Positions 56,603 through 64,000 of a DNA stretch of 64,000 bases are shown piece after piece; position 1 is the first letter of the stretch, and the number at the start of each line of letters is the position of its first letter. The translations under genes and the position numbers were made by a program. The notes under the pieces are model-generated. The model searched no databases. It was not told where the DNA came from and worked only from the letters and a program-made list of their open reading frames with translations. The DNA lies in the NCBI GenBank assembly GCA_021234155.1, contig JAJEKV010000019.1, positions 20,356,112 through 20,420,111 on the forward strand, read 5' to 3'. This DNA is from Isoetes taiwanensis (Eukaryota > Streptophyta > Lycopodiopsida > Isoetales > Isoetaceae).

Positions 56603-59081
56603 TTATTTGTTTCTCTTGTTCTTTTTACTTCTTGTATTTCCTGCAGGGGTTCTATGAAGACAGGATAGAATTTCAGACTTAGAAGAGGCCTTTTTTTTCT
56701 TTTTAGCTTTAGGATCTTTATTAGGCTTCTTATTAACTAGGGAATTAGACATAAAATTTTCATTTCTCCAGTTTTCCTTATCACTCTCTAATTCATCATC
56801 AGAACATCCACCAGGAATGAACTCAAACATATTCAAAGAATCTTCTATGTTATCCAATTCTGTGGAATTATAATAAAAGGGTACTTGCCTGTCTGTAGCA
56901 TCCTCATTGTTGCATTCTAGAGAGTGGTCCGAATTTGCTGTATCCGAGTCTTTCTCTGATTCTGTATCTTTGACCATAACTGGAGTTTCTTTTACCATTT
57001 CCACATCAACAATAGGTCCTTGTGAATTTTCCAAATCATTGAGCTTGTCTTGACTGTTGGAGACCACTTGAAGACCATCTTGTAAAACTGCCAATTGTTC
57101 TGCAATTTCTTTTGAAATAGGGGAGGTGATAATTGGAACATGAGAGGGCAAATTGTCAAGGTCAATTAAGGGGTCAAAAGATGGCTGGTGATGGTCATGG
57201 GTATTTTTAAGAGAAAATGAAGGAACATCCTGACCATACTTGATTGCTTTATTGGAGCAGTCAATCTTGTCCACCAAGCTTTCCTCAGGTTCAAGCTGAG
57301 TGTTTGAGTTACCTTTTGGTTCTTCTAATAAATCTGGAGCAGTAGCAGCAATGTCTTGGCTTGGTGGTGACAATTGAGAAGCATCTCTATGATTTTTTGT
57401 TGATGGTGAACCTTGAATTATGCAGTCTGCAGTATCTTTGGTTGGATGAGCTGAATTATTTTGCAAAACCTCTGAAAAATTATGCAGAATTGGTTTAACT
57501 GAGGGACATGTCTTTTTGGGACCCTCTTGAGCAGCAATTGTATAGGTGTCTGCCAAGATTTGATCACAAATCTTCAAGCCTTTTAGAATGGCTGGCTTTT
57601 GACTAGCATGGCTTTTATTAAGTAATGGAACACTCTTATCTTTGACATGGCTTAGGTGTTCGACAAATTCGAGTCTATTGCTTAGACTCAAAGAATCACA
57701 TGATTCAAAGATGTTGTGAAGTTTCTCTCAGACTGACTCATTATATTGCATTGGTGCTTTCCCTTTATCCCTGTGTCTTTCAAAATTTTGAAGGACTTTG
57801 ACTCCCGAGTAGTTGCCTGCTGCAAAGTTAACCTTTTGATTGTAGGTTAACCTGTCATTAATATCAGTCTTCTGCAATGCAAATCCTTGCTTTTTGAGTT
57901 GATTGTTCCTGATTCTCTTTTTACTCCCATTGACTTTGTGCCAGTGGTGAGTTTGACTATATTAGTCATGGTTGATACTTCTGACTTTTCTGAAATACGC
58001 ATTCCCTTATGCTTATCTGTAGCTCCATAGTTGAGTGCACAGTCCTTATTATTTTCCAGTTGAGATACCACATTGTTGACCATAACTGCATCCACTGAGC
58101 ATTCACTGTACCAAAAATGCCTTTTCAGACAATTTTAACATTGAGGAGGTAAGGCAGACCATCTCAAATATAGGTAAGAGCTTTGGCCAAAAGCATCAGA
58201 GAAAGGAATGGAAGTGGGGATGTCTTTGGATAAGTCAAGCTGTATGAAAGCTCTTGGGGATCTGGAAGGGGAGTAATCAGTGCAGATGTAATTCCCAATG
58301 GAATTAAAAAGAAGCTTAAAGCATGGGTTGTAGAAGCCACACAAAAGTTTGCCATGCTCTCTGAGTTTAATTTCGGGTCCCATTTAAGGAAAGCCAAATG
58401 ATAAGATTCAAAGGTTAGGGTACCAAGTTTGAGAAGGTACTTAGCTATTCTTTGACTGCCACATTCTACCATTATATAGGGGAAGTTTAGCCAGTACATG
58501 GCATTGATGAGAACACCCTTTTGGAGATTAAGGCAGAAGGACCATAATTTGTCCAGTTGAATGCCAGACTTGGTAACTTTGATAAGAACAGCAGTATCTT
58601 TAAGAGAAGATATTTTAGAGTGAACAGAAGGAAGATCAAGAGAAATACCATGATATAGTTTTTGTTTGCTTCCTTCTATTGGCCGAAGTTCCTTCAAAGC
58701 AGCATCATAGGTATCATCTGTTTGGATCTCAGCAGATGGTTTGGGGACCCCATATGGAACAGGAATTTGAGAGACAGGATCAATCAAGGAAACCCGACCC
58801 CACATATCTGGATCCTTGGTGAAGTTATCCCACACTGGTGTCTTGAAAGTTTTAGGATCCATCCCATGGCTATGTTCTGCAGAATTAGCGAAATTGCCAA
58901 AGAGAATAAAATCTTTAGGATTTTTATGGAAGGAGCTTAACTTAGTGAGAAGAGCAGATCGATCTCCAGGCGACAGAGTAGAAAAGGAATGAAGCAGAGG
59001 AAGAAATTTAGGGCTAATGTTGTTTTTTTTGTCCATTAGAAAAAGTTCAGGTGAAGACAACAAAGGGGAAATTAAACGCAA
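56603..59081 (-). pseudogene. LINE ORF1 (nucleic-acid-binding protein), frameshifted
   Basis: The N-terminal 305 codons (59081-58164) start with two possible ATGs (59081 and, 15 codons on, MDKKNNISPKFLPLL). They contain ALLTKLSSFHKNPKDFILFG and GVLINAMYWLNFPYIMVECG, the RNA-binding-like DUF4283-type part common in plant L1 ORF1. A frame change leads to KLREHGKLLCGFYNPCFKLL and a degenerate zinc knuckle near 58070-58140 (LPPQC-stop-NCLK, then HFWYSEC). The C-terminal half (57691-56603) is acidic and ends in a Lys-rich tail (KKKKKASSKSE). Stops near 58135 and 57700 split it. Confidence 0.8.
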
Positions 59082-59233
59082 AGGAAGGCAAGATGAGAGA
59101 AAAGATGGAAAGAAAGGGAAAGAAAAGGGAAATTGAAACCGAACAAGATCCTATCTATAGATGAGATGACTGGAATGCAACCTCAAAGCCGAAATTGTCA
59201 AACAAAGAAGCATGAATTCCACTTAATTTCCAC

Positions 59234-59614
59234 TTAATTTGATGAGAAATCTCCGAAATCAGGTTCGGAGTACAGTTTCACAGTGATTTTCGAATCCAAA
59301 TGCTCACAATATGCTCTAATAATAGCTGTAGCTTCGATATTCCTGGTTCCAAGATATTCTTCAAGCCAAGAATCAATAATTTGTCTTTGAAATTCTTCAC
59401 AGCCCGGTACAAAAGAGCATTCAAATTGAAATTTGTGATAGGGGAAAAGACTTCTGATTATAAAAGAATTCCACAATTCATCAGGAGAGCCGACTAGCAA
59501 ACCACAGATTAATCTATTGTCCTGCTTTAGAATTGCAAAGATTTTGATATCCATCAGTAGGTCTTTGCATTCTAAATTCAACGAAATGCTAGCCCCTACC
59601 AGGCTAGCTCTCAA
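59234..59614 (-). CDS. Additional ORF upstream of LINE ORF1 (ORF0-like), copy 1
   Basis: 126 codons, open, on the LINE sense strand about 150 bp before ORF1. It reads MDIKIFAILKQDNRLICGLL, then FIIRSLFPYHKF, FVPGCEEFQRQIID and ATAIIRAYCEHLDSKITVKL. No known domain recognised. Composition is that of a folded globular protein (Cys, Trp, aromatic and charged residues mixed). The same frame is open in the second tandem copy. Either the LINE carries a third ORF, or the frame belongs to the region into which the LINE inserted. Confidence 0.5.
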   Translation of the reverse strand: MRASLVGASISLNLECKDLLMDIKIFAILKQDNRLICGLLVGSPDELWNSFIIRSLFPYHKFQFECSFVPGCEEFQRQIIDSWLEEYLGTRNIEATAIIRAYCEHLDSKITVKLYSEPDFGDFSSN

Positions 59615-60314
59615 TCAGAGGGAATTCGAGTGCCAATTCAGAAAGATCGAGCAAATTCTTCACAAAAAATGCCAAGAAAGGGGTTTAAACTGAAAAAGGA
59701 GGTAAAAGACAAAAAATGCAAGATTTTAGGCGCTTGCATTTTTTCCATATCCGACGAAATGCTCAGTTTTATCGTTTCAAGCTCTTTCAAGAGCAAGAAG
59801 AAGCCATTCACACCAACAAGGCTCTGTTTCCAAACCTTAGAAACTTTCACCTCAGCTAAAATAGAAGCTCAAAAATATGTGCAAAAAATAGTAGAAGCCA
59901 GGAGCTGCACCTCCAAGCCAAGCAGAAATCTCAAGAGTTCACAAAGAAAAAAAAAAAGCCCCTTCATAGTGCACCAAAGAACTAAATTCCTTATAACAAA
60001 GAACACGGTTAAACTTAAAACTACATATACCATCTTTTTTTCGCATATCTTGCTTTCCAAGGCAAGCCAACAAAAGAAAGAGCTCACAAAAACGAGCCTT
60101 CCAAGATCTAGGAAAATTTGAAGGCTCCAAATGCTTGGAAGATTTACAAAGCAAAGGCAGAATGCAAAATTCCAAAATTAAAATTCACGTACCCAAAGGG
60201 CGGAAGAAGAAGAAGCAATATGGTTGGCGATAACGCTAGCCCCAATTTTCTAACGCTGCTATTCGTGATTAAAAACATAACGGAAATTACGCGTATTAGT
60301 TTTGCCAAAGAAAA

Positions 60315-60722
60315 ATGAGCTTTTTTTTCCCAAAAAAATTCTCCCGTGTTCTTGGCGTCCCGCCCCACCTCCAATCCGGCCATCGGGGTTGCTCCAAATT
60401 TCTAATCCGGGTCATTCTTATTGCTCGAACATCCCGTGTAAGAACTAGTCGAGTGGGCTCCAGTTCAATTCACAAAATGGGCAGTTCAAGATTCTACAGG
60501 TATGTCATACAAACAGTCGGTCTTTCTCCATTTAAAAATCATAAATGCTTCATCTGCCTTCCTCGCCTGCGCAGGTTGCTGATATGCATTATGCCAATGG
60601 ACAAAGCACACCTTGTAAAGATGTTCTTTCTTCCGAGGCTGCAACATGTTCAGATCTCAACACTACTGCCTTTCTCACCAGAGTGATCCAGGCTGAAAAC
60701 ACAGACTTAATTGTCTTTACAG
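60315..60722 (+). pseudogene. PAP: Purple acid phosphatase exons 1-2, copy 1 (truncated by duplication)
   Basis: Exon 1 ends with GQFKILQ at 60499 before GTATGT. Exon 2 (60575-60722), after TGCGCAG, is fully open: VADMHYANGQSTPCKDVL, then CSDLNTTAFLTRVIQ and ENTDLIVFTG. This matches the beginning of the metallophosphoesterase domain of plant PAP28/29-type enzymes (first metal-binding Asp in ADMHYANG). The next exon does not follow. After the intron the sequence GTGATAACA runs straight into LINE ORF1 sequence, so this copy has exons 1-2 only. Exon 1 upstream of GQFKILQ is frameshifted relative to copy 2. Confidence 0.85.
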
Positions 60723-60821
60723 GTCCTTTTGATGCTGCAAGAACACTAGTTTTTATTTTACATCAAACGCAGATTTTCTTCAGATTTTGATTATTTTTTC
60801 AAATAATGCAGGTGATAACAG

Positions 60822-61140
60822 GAATTTGAGAGACAGGATCAAGCAAGGGAACCCGACCCCACATATCTGGATCCTTGGTGAAGTTATTCCACACTGGTGT
60901 CTTGAAAGTTTTAGGATCCATCCCTTGGCTATGTTCTGCAGAATTAGCGAAAATGCCAAAGAGAATAAAATCTTTAGGATTTTTATGGAAGGAGCTTAAC
61001 TTAGTAAGAAGAGCAGATCGATCTCCAGGCGACAGAGTAGAAAAGGAATGAAGCAGAGGAAGAAATTTAGGGCTAATGTTGTTTTTTTTGTCCATTAGAA
61101 AAAGTTCAGGTGAAGACAACAAAGGGGAAATTAAACGCAA
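60822..61140 (-). pseudogene. LINE ORF1 N-terminal fragment in copy 2
   Basis: Same 105 residues as the start of ORF1 (DKKNNISPKFLPLLHSFSTL etc.), then cut at VSQIPV by the duplication junction. Confidence 0.88.
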
Positions 61141-61291
61141 AGGAAGGCAGATGAGAGAAAAGATGGAAAGAAAGGGAAAGAAAAGGGAAATTGAGACCGA
61201 ACAAGATCCTATCTATAGATGAGATGACTGGAATGCAACCTCAAAGCCGAAATTGTCAAACAAAGAAGCATGAATTCCACTTAATTTCCAC

Positions 61292-61630
61292 TTAATTTGA
61301 TAAGAAATCTCCCAAATCAGGTTCAGAGTACAGTTTCACAGTGATTTTCGAATCCAAATGCTCACAATATGCTCTAATAATAGCTGTAGCTTCGATATTC
61401 CTGGTTCCAAGATATTCTTCAAGCCAAGAATCAATAATTTGTCTTTGAAATTCTTCACAGCCCGGTACAAAAGAGCATTCAAATTGAATTTTGTGATAGG
61501 GGAAAAGACTTCTGATTATAAAAGAATTCCACAATTCATCAGGAGAGCCGACTAGCAAACCACAGATTAATCTACTGTCCTGCTTTAGAATTGCAAAGAT
61601 TTTGGTATCCATCAAGAGGGTCTTTTGCAT
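61292..61630 (-). CDS. ORF0-like frame, copy 2
   Basis: 112 codons, open, nearly identical to 59234-59614 from residue MDxKIFAILKQDxRLICGLL to the shared stop (PDLGDFLSN against PDFGDFSSN). The N-terminus differs because of an indel near 61620. No changes break the frame, unlike many neighbouring stretches. Confidence 0.5.
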   Translation of the reverse strand: MQKTLLMDTKIFAILKQDSRLICGLLVGSPDELWNSFIIRSLFPYHKIQFECSFVPGCEEFQRQIIDSWLEEYLGTRNIEATAIIRAYCEHLDSKITVKLYSEPDLGDFLSN

Positions 61631-62359
61631 TCTAAATTAACGAAATGCTAGCCCCTACCAGGCTAGCTCTCAATCAGAGGGAATTCGAGTGCCAATTCAG
61701 AAAGATCGAGCAAATTCTTCACAAAAAATGCCAAGAAAGGGGTTTAAACTGAAAAAGGAGGTAAAAGACAAAAAATGCAAGATTTTAGGCGCTTGCATTT
61801 TTTCCATATCCGACGGAATGCTTAGTTTTATCGCTTTCAAGCTCTTTTCAAGAGCAAGAAGAAGCCATTCACACCAACAAGGCTCGCTTTCCAAACCTTA
61901 GAAACTTTCACCTCAAAAAAAATAGAAGCTCAAAAATATGTGCAAAAAACAAGAGAAGCCGTGAGTCGCACCTCCAAGCCCAAAGAAAATCTCAAGAGTT
62001 CACAAAGAAAAAAGCCCCTTCATAGTGCACCAAAGAACTAAATTCCTTATAACAAAGAACACCTGTTAAACTTAAAAATCGCATATACCATCTTTTTTTT
62101 TCGCGATATCTTGCTTTCCAAGGCAAGCCAACAAAAGAAAGAGCTCACAAAAACGAGCCTTCCAAGATCTAGGAAAATTTGAAGGCTCCAAATGCTTGGA
62201 AGATATACAAAGCAAAGGCAGAATGCAAAATTCCAAATTAAAATTCACGTACCAAAGGGCGTAAGAAGAAGCAAATATGGTTGGCGATAACGTGTTAGCC
62301 CCAATTTTCTAACGCTAAGTATTCGTGATTAAAAACATAACGGAAATTACGTATTAGTT

Positions 62360-63980
62360 TTGCCAAAAGAAAAAACAGCGCTTTTTTTTTCCCAAAAAAA
62401 AATTCTCCCGTGTTCTTGGCGTCTGCTCCAGCCTCCAATCCGGCGATCGTGGTTGCTCCAGCTTCTAATCCGGTCATTCTTATTGCTCGAACATCCCCAG
62501 GTAAGAACTAGTCAGAGTGGGCTCCAGTTCAATTCACAAAATGGGCAGTTCAAGATTCTACAGGTATGTCATACAAACAGTCGGTCTTTCTCCATTTAAA
62601 AATCATAAATGCTTCATCTGCCTTCCTCGCCTGCGCAGGTTGCTGATATGCATTATGCCAATGGACAAAGCACACCTTGTAAAGATGTTCTTCTTCCGAG
62701 GTCGCAAACATGTTCGGGATTCAACACTACCGCTTTTTCTCACCGTGAGTGATCCAGGCTGAAAACTCAAACTTAATTGTCTTCACAGGTCCTTTTGATG
62801 CTGCAAGAACACTAGTTTTTATTTTACATCAAACGTAGATTTTCTTCAGATTTTGATTATTTTTTCAAATAATGCAGGTGATAACATAATGGGTTATGAT
62901 GCTAAGAATTCTGCCATCTCTCTAGACATGGCCTTTGCCCCTGCCATTTCAAATTAAATTGCCATGGGCAAAATTGCGGTTAGAAATCACGATCAAGAGG
63001 GCACACTAAACCGTTCCAAACTAATGGAATATATTGTGAAGTTGAAATACACACTTTCCAAATTGAACCCAGAGAACACACAGATTGATGGCTATGGCAA
63101 TTACAACCTCCAAATTTTCGGTGCACTGGGTTCCAAGATCCAGAACAAGAGCGCTTTGAATCTGTACCTTTTAGACAGTGGAGATTACGCTTGGCCCTTT
63201 GGTATGGGTGGGTGAAGGAAAACCAACAGGAATGGCTGAAGAATATTTCTACCCAATTGCAGGTAACTTAGATACTATACTTCGCTATATGACCCTCTGG
63301 TATATTGTTTGAGTTGATTCATATTGCTTTGCTTGATCCTTTAATGCTATATTGTTTGACTGTACTCAAATTGCTTAACCCTTTGTTATATTGTTTGAGT
63401 TGATTCATATTGCTTTGCTTGATCCTTTACTATCTTGTTTGATTGTATTCAAATTGCTTAACCCTTTGCTATATTGTTTGAGTTGATTCATATTGCTTTG
63501 CTTGATCCTTTGCTATCTTGTTTCATTATATTCAAATTGCTTAACCCTTTGCTATATTGTTTGAGTTGATTCATATTGTGGGATTGGGAATGCAGATTAA
63601 GTTACTTAAGTTGTAAATTACAGGAAGAATACATGGGCGCCAAGAAAATCCACAAAGAATCACCAAAACCTCCACTGTTTTCTTTCACATCCCCAGGCTA
63701 AGTGAGGAGCATGAATGCACCAGATATTGTGGGGGAGAGGCAAGAAGGGACTGCCAGTGCAATCATCAATTCTGAATTTTTCAACACAATGGTTGAAACT
63801 GGAGACGTGAAGGCGGCATTCTATGGGCATGATCATGTGAATGATTTTTGTGGGGAATTGAAGGGCATTTATCTGCTATGGAGCTGGATTTGGCTACCAT
63901 GCATATGGCAAGGCGGGTGGCCGAGACGAGCTAGAATTGTGGTGGCATCTCTTGGAAAGAATGAGTCATGGGCAGGATAA
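62360..63980 (+). pseudogene. PAP: Purple acid phosphatase (PAP28/29-like), four exons, frameshifted
   Basis: Exon 1 (62360-62563) is open from ATG; it has a hydrophobic stretch (LLQLLIRSFLLLEHPQ) and ends SQNGQFKILQ. Exon 2 (62639-62788) keeps VADMHYANGQSTPCKDVLL and then loses the frame. Exon 3 (62878-63262) gives GDNIMGYDAKNSAISLDMAF, then after a stop RNHDQEGTLNRSKLMEYIVK, IDGYGNYNLQIFG, LNLYLLDSGDYAW and, one base out, KENQQEWLKNISTQLQ. Exon 4 (from 63624) has EYMGAKK, RQEGTASAIINSEFFNTMVE and AFYGHDHVNDFCGELKGIYL, and ends near WPRRARIVVASLGK. The metal-binding GD, NHD and GHDHVND motifs are visible, but the GNHD glycine is Arg. Such enzymes are secreted metallophosphatases. Several frameshifts make this a pseudogene or error-laden gene; the promoter side is LINE-derived. 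Confidence 0.85.
63301..63580 (+). repeat. Intron minisatellite, period 83-86 bp, about 3.3 copies
   Basis: Inside phosphatase intron 3. TATATTGTTTGAGTTGATTC starts at 63301, 63387, 63470 and 63553. Each unit also has a second half built on TTGTTTGAxTGTAxTCAAAT, itself like the first. Confidence 0.85.
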
Positions 63981-64000
63981 GCTATGGACGTTCAAGGACA

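Larger units (their letters stand above)
51871..59160 (-). mobile_element. Near full-length L1-like LINE (at least 7.3 kb)
   Basis: A T-run at 51871-51887 is the poly(A) tail of a minus-strand element. Upstream in its own direction lie ORF2 (endonuclease, reverse transcriptase, zf-RVT, C-terminal extension), a 42-bp gap, and ORF1. The 5' boundary is uncertain. It is at least 59081, the ORF1 start, and could reach about 59774 if GTTTCAAGCTC (59775) is the partner of GTTTCAAACTC next to the tail (51860-51870). Frameshifts in both ORFs make it inactive as read. The truncated LINE at 10975-13161 belongs to the same family. Confidence 0.88.
58758..60816. repeat. 2.06-kb tandem duplication, copy 1
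   Basis: Runs from inside LINE ORF1 through the LINE 5' region into phosphatase exons 1-2 and the following intron. It repeats head to tail at 60817-62882. The junction has a 4-bp overlap, AACA. Confidence 0.88.
60817..62882. repeat. 2.06-kb tandem duplication, copy 2
   Basis: Second copy of 58758-60816, differing by scattered substitutions and small indels. At its right end (62883) it continues into the true phosphatase exon 3. Confidence 0.88.

Noticed and set aside
59630-60121. Plus-strand Lys-rich open frame of 163 codons
   Set aside because: It is antisense to the LINE 5' region, is shortened by frameshift in the second tandem copy (61689-61901), and has low-complexity Lys/Ser composition; no support as a gene.
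1-64000. CRISPR arrays, bacterial operons, organelle genome segments
   Set aside because: No array of short identical repeats with unique spacers, no operon-like gene spacing, and no recognised plastid or mitochondrial gene; the gene fragments have plant-type introns.

Overview
The window reads as nuclear DNA of a vascular plant. It has plant-type intron-split gene remnants: a mitochondrial pyruvate dehydrogenase kinase, a pentatricopeptide repeat, a glycine-rich zinc-knuckle protein and a purple acid phosphatase. These sit in a sea of plant-type transposons: L1-like LINEs, a Copia LTR element, a Mutator-like element and a Helitron fragment. No plastid or bacterial gene cluster and no convincing tRNA or rRNA was seen. 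Low gene density and many decayed gene fragments suggest a large repeat-rich genome (gymnosperm or fern is possible), but the species cannot be told from the sequence.

Layout. 1-2986: no recognisable gene. 2996-5150: a complete Mutator-like element with 66-bp inverted ends, an exact 9-bp target duplication, inverted subterminal repeat arrays and a captured C2-domain fragment. 6802-7350: a small gene with a TATA box and a CxxC pair, broken by one in-frame TGA. 7567-10075: remnants of a PDK gene and probably of a mitochondrial EF-Tu gene. 10975-13161: a 5'-truncated LINE with poly(A). 16598-17058: a Helitron helicase fragment. 17.85-24.13 kb: satellite-like arrays whose orientation flips in the middle, perhaps the arms of one large DNA element. 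28.4-29.9 kb: fragments of a coiled-coil gene and a glycine-rich zinc-knuckle gene. 31.2-33.5 kb (minus): a frameshifted zinc-ribbon gene. 34.07-36.15 kb: a small secreted-protein gene inside a set of direct duplications. 38.97-42.52 kb: a second LINE family, next to a PPR fragment. 42967-51216: a complete Copia element on the minus strand (618-bp LTRs, ATCTT target duplication) carrying its own nested 2.7-kb insertion. 51871 to about 59.2-59.8 kb: a near full-length minus-strand L1-like LINE with ORF1, ORF2 and possibly an additional upstream ORF. 58758-62882: a roughly 2.06-kb tandem duplication joining the LINE 5' end to exons 1-2 of a purple acid phosphatase gene, whose remaining exons run to 63980.

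Few genes here look functional. The best-preserved open frames are the secreted acidic protein (34948-35555), the LINE ORF2 C-terminus (12057-12785), the Copia gag and RT pieces, and the LINE upstream ORF kept open in both tandem copies. Frameshifts are common even between duplicated copies, often beside CG dinucleotides. Some may therefore be assembly or base-calling errors, which affects every 'pseudogene' call.

The most interesting objects are the Pack-MULE-like element, the flipped arrays at 17.85-24.13 kb, the LINE/phosphatase tandem duplication with its conserved extra ORF, and the insertion nested in the Copia RNase H.
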